Positions 50,649 to 60,800 of a stretch of 64,000 bases of DNA are shown here, piece by piece. This stretch comes from DASZBX01 sp035943635 (GTDB lineage Bacteria > Actinomycetota > Actinomycetes > Streptomycetales > Catenulisporaceae). The stretch lies in the NCBI GenBank assembly GCA_035943635.1, contig DASZBX010000135.1, positions 1-64,000 of the forward strand, read 5' to 3'. The position numbers and the translations under genes are program-made. Positions within the stretch are counted from its first letter, which is position 1, and each line of letters begins with the position of its first letter. A model generated the notes under the pieces. The model made no database searches and was not told the DNA's origin. It saw only the letters and a list, made by a program, of their open reading frames with translations.

Positions 50649-53600
50649 CGTATGTCGCCCTTCTTGCTCGTGCCGGCGGTTGGATTCCCGTTGCGGGCGG
50701 CCGCGGTCCGGTCGGCCAGTCTTCTGCGTCGTTCGTCGCCGTGCCGACGGGCTGCGGCGGCCGGCGGCGGGGCCGCGGCCTGGTCGAGCCGGGCGGCCAG
50801 GGTGGCCACGTCCGGGAAGCGGAAGAGGTCGACCAAAGCGATGGCCTCGCCGCCCGGGCCCGCCTCCTCGCGCAGGGCCGCGTGCACGGCCAGCAGGCGC
50901 AGGGAGTTGCCACCGATGTCGAAGAAGTTGTCGTGGCGGCCGATCTCGTCGATCCCGAGGACCTGGGCCCAGATCCGCGCGACGCGTACTTCAGCGGGCG
51001 TGGACGGCTGGACGTAGCGCCGGCCGGTGTCCGGGCGGGCGGTCGGCGGGTCGGGCAACCGGGAACGGTCGACCTTGCCGGAGTTGTTGGTCGGCAGTTC
51101 GGCCAGCTGCACGAAGACGTCCGGGACCATGTATCCCGGCAGCCGGTCGGCCAGCCGGGCGCGCAGTTCGGCGGTCTGCGGCGGGTCGGCCGGGTCGGCG
51201 GGCACGAGGTAGCCGACCAGGTGCGGGTCCGTGGCGCCGCCGCGGACCGTGGCCGCCGCGGCGGCGACCTTCGGGTGCCCGGCCAGCACGGTCTCGATCT
51301 CGCCGAGCTCGATCCGGAAGCCGCGCAGTTTGACCTGGCCGTCGGTCCGGCCCAGGTAGTGGATCCGGCCCGCGGCGTCGTACCTGGCCAGGTCGCCGCT
51401 GCGGTACATCCGGGTGCCGGGCGGGCCGAACGGGTCGGCGACGAAACGTTCGGCGGTCGGGCCCGGACGGTTCACGTAACCGCGGGCCAGGCCCTCGCCG
51501 GACAGGTAGATCTCGCCCGCGACGCCGACCGGGGCCGGTTGGAGGTGCGAGTCCAGGATGTAGACGCGGTAGTTCGGCACCGGGCGGCCGATGACCACCG
51601 GCGCGTCGGGGACCAGGAGCCCGGTCGTGGACACGACGGCTGCTTCGGCGGGCCCGTACGCGTTGACCACCCGGCGCCGGGCGGTCGTCCAGCGGCGGAC
51701 CAGTTCGTCCGGGCTGGGTTCGCCGCCCACGGCCAGCTCGGTCAGGTCTTCGAGCGCGTCCGGCGGGCAGGGCAGCGACATCACTGCTGTGGGCGTGATG
51801 AAGAGGTGGGTGATCCGGTCCTCGCGCAAGCGTGCGTACAGGGCCTCGCCGATGCGCTCGTCGTCGGTCGCGATGTGCAGGGCGGCTCCGGCGATCCAGG
51901 TGGCGAACACATCGAGGACTGAGATGTCGAAGGCGTACGAAGCCTGTTGCAGCACCCGGGATTCCGGCGTCAGACGCTGCCAGTCACGGGCCGCGACGGT
52001 TGCGTTCATCAATGATCGGTGGCCGACCAGGACGCCCTTCGGGACGCCGGTCGAGCCGGAGGTGTAGATGATGTAGGCGGCGTTGGCGGGAGTCGTCGGG
52101 CGTTGGGCGGAGGGGTTGGCCGAACCGGATGTGGGGCGGTTGACGAAGTCGGTGGCGGCGTCGGCGACCTCGGCGACCTCCACGCCCAGGTCCGGGAGAC
52201 GCCCGGCGGTCTGCGGTCCGGTCAGGATCAAACGGATGCCGGTGTCTTCGAGCACGTGCATCAGCCGCGCTTGCGGCAGCGTGACCTCCAACGCGAGGTA
52301 GACGCCGCCGGCCCGCAGTACCGCGAGGGCGGCGATGACCATCTCGGCGGTCCGGCCCAGGCACACGCCCACCGGCACCTCCGGCCCGACGCCCGCCGCG
52401 CGCAGTCCGTCGGCCAGGCGGTCGGCGCGTGCGAGCAGCTCGGCGTAGGTCAGTGTCGTGCCGTCGCACACCAGCGCGACGGCGTCCGGTCTGGTGGCGG
52501 CCTGCTCGGCGATGAGGTCGGTGACCAGGCCGGACGGGACGGTTTGGGCCGCCGAGTTCCAGCTGCGCAGCATCTGCCGGCGTTGTGCGTCGTCGAGCAG
52601 GGCCGCCGAGTCGACCGGAAGTTCGGGACGGTCGAGCAGGTGGTCGAGCAGGACCAGGAAGTTGCGCAGCCAGTGCCGTACCGTCGCCGGGTCGAACAGG
52701 TCACTGCGATAGTCGAACTGGATGACCGTGTCCGCGGCCCAGCGTTCGGTGTACATCACCAGGTCGGCCTTGGCCGCGCGCAGCGTCAGCGGCAGCCGCT
52801 CGGTCTGGGCGCCGTGCAGGTCGAGCGGGTATTCCGTGTCGTCGTAGGTGAAGACGACCTGCACGACCGGGTCGTGACTCGGATCCCGTTGCCCGGCAAC
52901 GGCTTCGACCACTGATTCGAAGGGTGCATCCTGGTACTGGTGCGCGCCGGAGAGCCGGTCGCGGACGCGGAGCAGCAGCTCGGCGAAGGTCGGCGGCCCG
53001 GACAGGTCGATCCGCAGCGCGAGCGTGGTGGTGAGGAAACCGACGACGCGTTGCAGGTCCGGGTGGTCGCGCCCGGCGGCCGGTGTGCCGACGACGACGT
53101 CTGTCCGCCCGGACAGCCGCGAGAGCAGGACGGCGAAGGCCGCGAGCATGACCGTGTACTGCGTCGCCCCGGCCGAGCGGGCCGTTCGGGCGAGGCGTTC
53201 GTGCAGGTCCGGGGGCAGGACGACCCGCTCGCTCTCGGCCGCTGAGGTCTGCACTGCGGGCCGGGGTCGGTCCGTGGGCAGGATCGGGGTCAGCGGCGCT
53301 CCGTCCAGTGATCGGCGCCAGTGCTCGACCGCCTCGGCGAACTCGCCGTCAGCCAGGCGCCGCTCCTGCCAGGCGGAATAGTCAGGGTATTGAATGGCCA
53401 GGGCGGGCAGGCCGGCCGGGCGGCCGGTCAGCGCGGCACGGTAGCCGATGGCCAGTTCCTCCAACAGGATCCGCAGCGACCAGCCGTCGCAGATCAGGTG
53501 GTGCATGGCCAGCAGGACGCGATGGCTGCCGTCCGGAAGCCGGTAGACAACGCTGCGCAGCAGCGGTCCGTGCTCCAGGTCGAACGGGCGGCGGGCCTCG

Positions 53601-53932
53601 GCCGTCACGGCGTCGTCGGCCTCGGCCTCGCAGGACACGTCCAGCACGCGCACCTCGGCCTTCGCGAACGCGGCGACGGCCTGGATCTCCTGGTCGCCGA
53701 CCGTGCGGAACGTCGTGCGCAGCGATTCGTGCCGGGCCACGACCAGATCGAGCGCGGCGGCGAACGCGGCGTGATCGAACGGCCCTGATACCCGGAAGGC
53801 GACCGGCACGTTGTACTGGGCCGTCGCGGGCGAGAGGCGTTCGAGCATCAGCAGTCTGGATTGGGCGGGCGAGGCCGGGAACTCGTACACGTCCGGGTTC
53901 TCGGGACCTGGGCCCTCGGATTCGGGAGGCAT
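50645..53932 (-). CDS. NRPS module C-A-T
   Basis: A 1095-residue NRPS. The condensation domain has HHLICDGWS (near 147). The adenylation domain has YTSGSTGVPKG (near 624), NAYGPAE (Ala replaces the usual Thr), YRSGDLARYDAAG and the catalytic Lys in NNSGKVDRSRLP. The carrier domain has DIGGNSL (Ser near 1006). Reading the ten-residue specificity positions by eye gives D-I-L-F-A-G-A-V-V-K, which matches no code I know, so no substrate is named. The basic Arg-rich C-terminus (AARRHGDERRRRLADRTAA) may be a docking segment toward KS-ACP. It starts 4 bp after the preceding stop. Confidence 0.9.
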   Translation of the reverse strand: MPPESEGPGPENPDVYEFPASPAQSRLLMLERLSPATAQYNVPVAFRVSGPFDHAAFAAALDLVVARHESLRTTFRTVGDQEIQAVAAFAKAEVRVLDVSCEAEADDAVTAEARRPFDLEHGPLLRSVVYRLPDGSHRVLLAMHHLICDGWSLRILLEELAIGYRAALTGRPAGLPALAIQYPDYSAWQERRLADGEFAEAVEHWRRSLDGAPLTPILPTDRPRPAVQTSAAESERVVLPPDLHERLARTARSAGATQYTVMLAAFAVLLSRLSGRTDVVVGTPAAGRDHPDLQRVVGFLTTTLALRIDLSGPPTFAELLLRVRDRLSGAHQYQDAPFESVVEAVAGQRDPSHDPVVQVVFTYDDTEYPLDLHGAQTERLPLTLRAAKADLVMYTERWAADTVIQFDYRSDLFDPATVRHWLRNFLVLLDHLLDRPELPVDSAALLDDAQRRQMLRSWNSAAQTVPSGLVTDLIAEQAATRPDAVALVCDGTTLTYAELLARADRLADGLRAAGVGPEVPVGVCLGRTAEMVIAALAVLRAGGVYLALEVTLPQARLMHVLEDTGIRLILTGPQTAGRLPDLGVEVAEVADAATDFVNRPTSGSANPSAQRPTTPANAAYIIYTSGSTGVPKGVLVGHRSLMNATVAARDWQRLTPESRVLQQASYAFDISVLDVFATWIAGAALHIATDDERIGEALYARLREDRITHLFITPTAVMSLPCPPDALEDLTELAVGGEPSPDELVRRWTTARRRVVNAYGPAEAAVVSTTGLLVPDAPVVIGRPVPNYRVYILDSHLQPAPVGVAGEIYLSGEGLARGYVNRPGPTAERFVADPFGPPGTRMYRSGDLARYDAAGRIHYLGRTDGQVKLRGFRIELGEIETVLAGHPKVAAAAATVRGGATDPHLVGYLVPADPADPPQTAELRARLADRLPGYMVPDVFVQLAELPTNNSGKVDRSRLPDPPTARPDTGRRYVQPSTPAEVRVARIWAQVLGIDEIGRHDNFFDIGGNSLRLLAVHAALREEAGPGGEAIALVDLFRFPDVATLAARLDQAAAPPPAAAARRHGDERRRRLADRTAAARNGNPTAGTSKKGDIR

Positions 53933-53936
53933 CGGC

Positions 53937-56900
53937 TCAGTTCTCCCTTCCGCGGTCGTCGAGGAACGGAGCGAGCACGGCCGCGATCGCCTCGGCGGGC
54001 CCCGGATTCATCGACTGCGAGTGGGCGCAGTCGAGTTCGTGCACGACGACCTGCGCGGCGGTCCGGCGCCAGATCGCCGCCTTGGTCGCCGAATCCGGGG
54101 TATCAGGGTCTTGGGTAGCGCAGAACAACAGCATGCTGCCGTCGAACCGCGGCGGCCGGTAGCTGTTGACCAGGCGGATCGTGCCGGCACAGTACTCGGC
54201 CATGGTTTCCAGCCGGGCCGTGCTCCAATCGCGGCACCACCCGCCGGCCTGCACGGCTGCGATGACCGTGTCGCGGTCGAGCCGCGCGCCCTGGGCGACG
54301 GTGGCGGGCGGGTCGGCGGCGTAGGCGGCCACGACCTTCAACGCGGCCTGGTCGACCAGGTCCGCGTCCGGGACCTCGTCGGGAGTGTCGCCGGGGATGG
54401 AGTCGACGACGGCGAGCAGGGCGACCTGCTGTCCGGCGCGGGTGAGCCGGGCGGCGAGGTCGTAGGCGAGCAGGCCGCCGAACGACCAGCCGAGCAGGAG
54501 ATACGGCCCTTCCGGCTGCACGGCGCGGATGCGGGCGAGGTACTGCTCGGCGAGCTGTCCGAGGTCCTCGGGCAGCGGCGTCGGGTCGGCCTGGGTGTAG
54601 GTGGGCGTCTGGATGCCGTAGATCGGGCGGCCCGGGGCGATGTGCGGCAGGAGCGTGGCGTAACGCCAGGTGAGCCCTGATCCGGAGTGCAGGAGGAACA
54701 GCGGCGTGTGGTCACCGGCGGCGCGCAGCTTGAGCAGTGGCGCCAAGGCGAGGCCGTCCGTCGGCGACTCCAGCCGACGGGCCAGGGCGGCCGGGGTCGG
54801 GGCGTCCATCAGGATGCCGACCGGCAGCCGGCGGCCGGATTCCGCCTCGATCGCGGCGACCAGCCGCATGGCCAGCAGGGAGTGTCCGCCCAGGGCGAAG
54901 AAGTTCTGGTCCGGGCCGACCTCGGGCAGGCCGAGCGCGGACGCGAACAGTTCGCAGAGCACGTGTTCGCGCACGGACCCGGCCGCCCGGGCCGGAGCCG
55001 GGGCCGGCGCGGGCAGCCGCCGTTCGGGCAGCGCGCGGCGGTCGACCTTGCCGTGCGGGGTGAGCGGCACGGCGTCGATCTCGTGATAGGCACTCGGTCT
55101 CAGGTGCCCGGGCAGGTGCTCCTCAGCGTACTGACGCACCTGCTCGACGCCGCCGGTCCGCAGCGCGAGGTGGGCGACCAGGCGTCTGCCGCCGGACGGG
55201 TCGGTCTCGGCCTGCACCAGGGCCCGGCCGACCGCCGGGCAGCCTTCGAGCAGGGCCTCGACCTCGGCCGGTTCGATCCGGTGGCCGCGGATCTTGACCT
55301 GGTCATCGGCCCGGCCGAGGAACTCCAGGGCGCCGTCCGGGGCCCAGCGGCCCAGGTCGCCGACCCGGAACAGCCGCGTGCCGGGCGGGCCGAAGGGATC
55401 GGCCACGAAGCGTTCGGCGGTGCCGCCGGGCCGGCCGAGATAGCCTCGGGCGAGCCGGGCGCCGCCGAGGTAGATCTCCCCGGTCACGCCGGTCGGCACG
55501 GGCCGCAGCCGGTGGTCGAGCACCCGGATCACGGTGTCGTCGAGCGGGGTGCCGATCGGCAGCGCGGCGTCGGCGGCGGCGCCGGGGATAGCGGGGGAGG
55601 GCGCGGGTTTCTCCATCCGGTGGCCGGTGGCGAAGGTGGTGGTCTCGGTGGGGCCGTAGCCGTTGACCACGACGACCTCGGGACCGGCGGACTGGATCGC
55701 GGCCACGGCCTCGGGGGAGAGCACGTCGCCGCCGGCCCAGACCTCGCGCACGCCCGACACCGCCTCGGGAACGAGGTCCGCGACGGTCCGCAGCAGTTCG
55801 GCGGTCAGCCAGACCGCGGTGATCGCGCGCTCGGCGACCAGGTCTCGCAGCACCGCGGGTTCGAGCGGTTCCGGCCCGGCCAGGACGACGGTCCCGCCGG
55901 TGAGCAGCGGCACCCACATCTCGAAATTGGTCGCGTCGAAGGTGTGCGGACTGTGCAGGAGCACCCGGCTCTGCGCGCCTGCGGCGAAGCGTCGGTCGGC
56001 AGCTAGGGTCAGGATATTGCGATGGGTGACGACCACTCCCTTGGGTGTGCCCGTCGATCCGGAGGTGTACATCACGTAGGCTGCTGCGTCCGGGTGCGGA
56101 GCCGGTCGGCTGTGAGGTGATGCCGGGGCGTCGCCGGCGTCGATCTTCAGGGTACGTATATGGTCGGGCAGCCAGGCGGGATCGTGGTCGGTGACGACGA
56201 TTCCGGCTCCGGCATGGTGAAGCAGCTCCGTGAGCCGGGCCTCGGGTTGGGCGGGATCGAGCGGGACGTAGCAGCCTCCGGCCTTGAGCACGCCGAGTTC
56301 CGCGACCACCAGGCCGACCGACCGGCCGAGCAGCACGGCCACGGTCGCCTCCTGGCCGTCGCCGCCCCCGACTCCGACTGCGGCCAAGCGCTCGGCCAGC
56401 AGGTCGGCGGCGTGATCCAGGTGCGCGTAAGTCAGTGAGCTGTCAGTACGGCAGCACTCGACCGCAACAGCCTCCGGAGTTCGGGCCACCTGTTCGGCGA
56501 AGGACTCTGGGACGCTGCACTCCTGCGCCGATGACTGAGCTCCGATTCCGAGGCCCAGCACCCGATCACGCTCAGCGGCAGGTAGGGCGTCCAGATCCGC
56601 GGCGATGGCAGCAGGATCGGCGGCGAGCAGCTCGAACGCACGGACCAGACACGCGGCCAGCAGATCCGCGGCGGAATCCGTGACGCAGTCCGGCCGGTAG
56701 GACAGCCGCAGCCAGAACTGCTCCTCGGCCAGCACCGCGACCGACACCGGATAGTGGGTCGCATCGCGCACGTCGAACAATTCCGGCGCGCCCGCACGAC
56801 CGCCCGCAAGCCCGGACCGCGGATAGTTCTCGAACGCCAACACCGTGTCGAACAGGTCCCGGCCGATGGTGTCCTGCTGGATCTGGGCGAGCGCAATGTG

Positions 56901-57869
56901 GTGGTGCTCGGCCAGATCCGCCTGTTCCCGCTGGATCCGCCGGAGCAGCTCGTCCACGCTCTCCCCGGCCCGGACGCGCACTCGCACCGGCAGGGTGGTC
57001 ACGAACATCCCGACCATGGTTTCGGCGCCGTCGAGCTGGTCCGGCCGGCCCGAGGCGACCGCGCCGAACGTGAGGTCGGCCGACCCGGTCATCCGGCCGA
57101 GCGTCAGGGCCCAGGCCACCTGAACCAGGGTGTTGACGGTGACCGCCGAGTCGCGGGCGCGGCGGCGCAGGGCGTCGAAAAGCTCGGCGGGCAGCTGGAT
57201 TTCCCGCTGCGCCGGCAGAACACCGATACGCAGGTCGGCCCCCGGCGCCAGCTGGGTCGGCTCGGCCAGACCGGCCAGCGCCGCACGCCAGGCCGCCCGG
57301 GCGTCGGCCGCGGACTGTGCCGCCAGCCAGGCCGAGTACCCGCGATAAGGCGCAGCGGGCGGCGGGGTGAACCCGGCGTACAAGTCGGCCAGGTCGCGCG
57401 CGAGGATCGGCATCGACCATCCGTCCAGGACGAGGTGATGCACGGCCAGAACCAGCTCCGACGAACCCGCGGGCAGCCGCACCAACGTGGCGCGGACCAG
57501 CGGCGGCCGGGTGACGTCGAACCGGCGGGCCCGGTCGGCGTCCAGCAGTCGGCGCAGGTCGGCCTCGGCGGCGGCCGGTGACTGCGCGGACAGGTCCACC
57601 TCGCTCCAGCCCGCCGCAGCCCGCCGCAGCACCAACTGCACCGGCTGGTCGAGACCCTTGTGCCGGAAACACGCGCGCAGGCTCGGATGCCGGGCCAGCA
57701 GGCCGTCCACGGCCGCGTGCAGCGCGTCGACGCGTACCGGCTCCTGGACCCGGAATCGGAGCTGGACGAGATACACGTCAGCGCCCTCGGCGTCGAGCAG
57801 CGCGTGGTAGAGCAGCCCGGCCTGGCCCGGCGCGAGCGGCAGGACGTCTTCCAGTTTGCCTCCGGTCAC
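53937..57869 (-). CDS. NRPS termination module C-A-T-TE, probably valine-specific
   Basis: A 1310-residue NRPS: condensation HHLVLDGWS (near 146), adenylation YTSGSTGTPKG (near 602), NGYGPTETTTFAT, Lys in TPHGKVDRRALP, carrier FALGGHSLLAM (Ser near 995) and a type I thioesterase with GWSFGGLLAYD (Ser near 1128) and LDCAHSQSM (His near 1282). The specificity positions read by eye give D-A-F-W-W-G-G-T-F-K, nine of ten matching the valine code DAFWIGGTFK. The thioesterase should release or cyclise the product, yet a C-A-T protein and KS-ACP follow it in the operon, so gene order and assembly order differ. Overlaps the previous gene by GTGA. Confidence 0.9.
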   Translation of the reverse strand: MTGGKLEDVLPLAPGQAGLLYHALLDAEGADVYLVQLRFRVQEPVRVDALHAAVDGLLARHPSLRACFRHKGLDQPVQLVLRRAAAGWSEVDLSAQSPAAAEADLRRLLDADRARRFDVTRPPLVRATLVRLPAGSSELVLAVHHLVLDGWSMPILARDLADLYAGFTPPPAAPYRGYSAWLAAQSAADARAAWRAALAGLAEPTQLAPGADLRIGVLPAQREIQLPAELFDALRRRARDSAVTVNTLVQVAWALTLGRMTGSADLTFGAVASGRPDQLDGAETMVGMFVTTLPVRVRVRAGESVDELLRRIQREQADLAEHHHIALAQIQQDTIGRDLFDTVLAFENYPRSGLAGGRAGAPELFDVRDATHYPVSVAVLAEEQFWLRLSYRPDCVTDSAADLLAACLVRAFELLAADPAAIAADLDALPAAERDRVLGLGIGAQSSAQECSVPESFAEQVARTPEAVAVECCRTDSSLTYAHLDHAADLLAERLAAVGVGGGDGQEATVAVLLGRSVGLVVAELGVLKAGGCYVPLDPAQPEARLTELLHHAGAGIVVTDHDPAWLPDHIRTLKIDAGDAPASPHSRPAPHPDAAAYVMYTSGSTGTPKGVVVTHRNILTLAADRRFAAGAQSRVLLHSPHTFDATNFEMWVPLLTGGTVVLAGPEPLEPAVLRDLVAERAITAVWLTAELLRTVADLVPEAVSGVREVWAGGDVLSPEAVAAIQSAGPEVVVVNGYGPTETTTFATGHRMEKPAPSPAIPGAAADAALPIGTPLDDTVIRVLDHRLRPVPTGVTGEIYLGGARLARGYLGRPGGTAERFVADPFGPPGTRLFRVGDLGRWAPDGALEFLGRADDQVKIRGHRIEPAEVEALLEGCPAVGRALVQAETDPSGGRRLVAHLALRTGGVEQVRQYAEEHLPGHLRPSAYHEIDAVPLTPHGKVDRRALPERRLPAPAPAPARAAGSVREHVLCELFASALGLPEVGPDQNFFALGGHSLLAMRLVAAIEAESGRRLPVGILMDAPTPAALARRLESPTDGLALAPLLKLRAAGDHTPLFLLHSGSGLTWRYATLLPHIAPGRPIYGIQTPTYTQADPTPLPEDLGQLAEQYLARIRAVQPEGPYLLLGWSFGGLLAYDLAARLTRAGQQVALLAVVDSIPGDTPDEVPDADLVDQAALKVVAAYAADPPATVAQGARLDRDTVIAAVQAGGWCRDWSTARLETMAEYCAGTIRLVNSYRPPRFDGSMLLFCATQDPDTPDSATKAAIWRRTAAQVVVHELDCAHSQSMNPGPAEAIAAVLAPFLDDRGREN

Positions 57870-60800
57870 GACATCCTGCCCGTCTCCAGGCCGCCCAGGT
57901 CGTCGAAGTCGTCCAGGTCGGCTTCGAAGTCCGCCAAGGCCTGCTGGGTCAGGGCGACGAGCGGGAAGTCGGACACGGTCGTGCCGCCGAACCCGTCGCC
58001 GCCCGCGAATTCGGCGAGCTGGACGAGTGCCTCGGACCAGTACCCGGCGAGCGTGTGCATCTCGTCTTCGGTGAAGCTGTCCTGCGCGTAGGACCAGGTT
58101 GCGTCGAGCACCAACCCGACGTCGCCCGCCACGCAGGCCGCGTCGATCTCCACGAGATGGGTGAGCGTGAACGAGTCGTGATCCACGATGCCGAGCATCT
58201 CGGCCGAACCCGCCCGGCCCGCATCACCGCCCTTGCCGCCGATCCGCCCGAGGTAGTTGAACCGCAGCTGCGGCGCGGCCGATCCGGCCAGGCGCGGGGC
58301 GGTCTTCTGGTTGGAGTAGCGCAGCAGCCCGTATCCGAGCCCTGTCTCGGGCACCGCCCGCAGGTTCTCCTTGACCTGCTTGAGCGCCCGCTCGGCCTCG
58401 GCCGGATCGCGCCAGTACATGTCAGACTCCTGTGGTCCCGCGTCGAGCAGGACCGGGTACTGGCAGGTGAACCAGCCGACGGTCCCAGACAGGTCCAGCT
58501 GCGAGGAGGGCATCGTGCGCCCGTGCCCCTCCAGATTGATCAGCAGCCTGTTTCCCTGCCCGCGCCATCGGACGGCTGCGGCGAGCAGCGCGGTCAGCAG
58601 GACGTCCTCGGCGGTGCAGCGGAACGCAGCGGGCAGGCGCGAGACGAGTGCCTCGGTGCGGTCGGCTGCGAGGGTGACGGTGACCGCGGCGCGTCGGCCG
58701 CGCTGCGACCGGTCCGGCGCGAGCTGCGCCTGCGGATCGGCCAGGACCGACTCCCAGAACGACAGCTGGTCCACGGCCCGGTCCGCCTCCCGGTCCAGTT
58801 CCTCGGCCCAGCGCCGCAGCGGGGTCGGCGGCGCGGTCCGGGCCGGCGCACCGGTCGTGAGCAGCTCCGTCAGGTCTGCTTGCAGGATTGCCCACGACAC
58901 GGCGTCGACCGCCAGGTGATGGACCATCAGCAGCAGCCGCCCGGGACGCGACGGGCCCGCGTCGAACCAGCGCGCGGCCAGCAACCGGCCGTCCTCGGGG
59001 CTCAGCGCGACCTCGCCCGCCGCGGCGACCGCGAGTGCGCGGAGTGCGGCGGCGTCCAGCTCGGCGGCGTCGACCCGGTCCAGCTCCGGCGCGGGGGCTT
59101 CGGCCGCGACCTCGAGCGTCCAACCGTCAGCCGGCTCGCCGGGAGGCTGGGGCTGAGACGGTGGCTGTGGCTGCATCTGACGCCGCAGTCTCAACCGCAG
59201 CGCTCCGTGCCGCCGGATCAGCGTGCCCAAGGCCACCGCGATCCGGTCCAGGTCCAGTCCGGCCGGCACGTCGAGCAGGACGGACATGGCGAACCGGTCC
59301 TGCGGCCGGGCGGTGTCGAGCCACCAGCGGACCATCGGCGGCAGCGGCAGCGGGCCGGTGTCAGACCCCTGACCGACTTCGGCGTCCGGGCCGGCCGGCT
59401 GGGCCAGGGCGCCGAGCGCGGCCGGGGTCCGGGCGGTCAGCACGTCCCGCGGCCGCACCGCGAGACCGGCCGCCCGGGCCCGGCCGACCAGCTGGATCGC
59501 CAGGATGCTGTCACCGCCGAGGGAGAGGAAGTCCTCGTCCGGCCCGACCGTCTCCAGGCCGAGCAGGTCGGCGAACAGCGCGCACAGCAGCTCCTCGCGC
59601 GCGGAGGCCGGGCGCCGGGCGGCCGGCGCGGATTCCGTTGCGGGGACGGGCAATGCGGCCCGGTCGAGCTTGCCGCGCGAGGTGAGCGGCAACTGCTCCA
59701 GCCACACGGCCGCGACCGGCACCATGGACGCCGACAGGACCGCGGCGGCCCCGGCGAGCACGGCCCGGGTGTCCGGCTGCGCGCCCGGCCGCGCGACGAG
59801 GTACGCGACCAGCCGCTTGCGGCCCGGCTCGTCCTCCCGCAACAGCACGGCGGCCTGCGCCACGGACGGGTGCGCGGTCAGCGCGGCCTCGATCTCGCCC
59901 GGCTCGATCCGCAGCCCGTGCAGCTTCACCTGCCGGTCGGTCCGGCCGAGGAAGTCGAACTGGCCGTCCGGGCGGCGCCGGACCAGGTCGCCGGTCCGGT
60001 ACATCCGGCTGCCCGGGAACTCGGTGAACGGGTCGGCGACGAACCGTTCGGCGGTCAGCCCGGGCCGGTTCAGGTACCCGCGGGCCAGGCCGAGCCCGGA
60101 CAGGTACATCTCCCCGGGCGCGCCGACCGGGACCGGCTGCAACGCCTCGTCGAGCACGTACGCGGCGGTCCCCGGGATGACCCGCCCGATCGGCGGATCG
60201 GCGCGTTCCGGCTCCCGCGGCTGCGCGGCGGTGGCCACGACCGTGCTCTCGGTCGGGCCGTAGACGTTGAAGTGCAGGCGGCCCGCGCCCGCCCAGACCC
60301 GGACCAGGTCCGCCGGGCAGTAGTCGCCGCCGGTGACCACCATCCTCAGGTCCGGGCAGTCCTCGGGCGCCACACCGGCCAGCAGCGGGGGCGGCAGGAA
60401 CACGAAGGTGCTGCGGGTGGCGGCCAGCGCCTGCGCGAGCACCGGCCCGGCGAGCGGCCCGGTCGGCGGGATCACCAGCGTCGCGCCCGCGCCGAATGCC
60501 GCGACCAGCTCGGCGACCCAGATGTCGAAGTTGGGCGCGCTGATCTGGAAGACGCGGTCTTCGGGATTCACGCAGAGCCCGTCGACCATCGTCACGCTCA
60601 GGGCGGTGATGCCCGAGTGCGTGCTCACGACTCCCTTCGGGCGGCCGGTCGAGCCGGAGGTGAAGTTCACGTAGGCGGCTGCGCGCGGGTCCGCGTCCGC
60701 CAGGGCCGGGACGGGCCCCTCACTGCGATCGGGATCGGTCTCGGCCGGCTGCTCGGCGTCCAGAATGAGCGTGGCCGCCGCATACGCGGGCAGGGTCGGC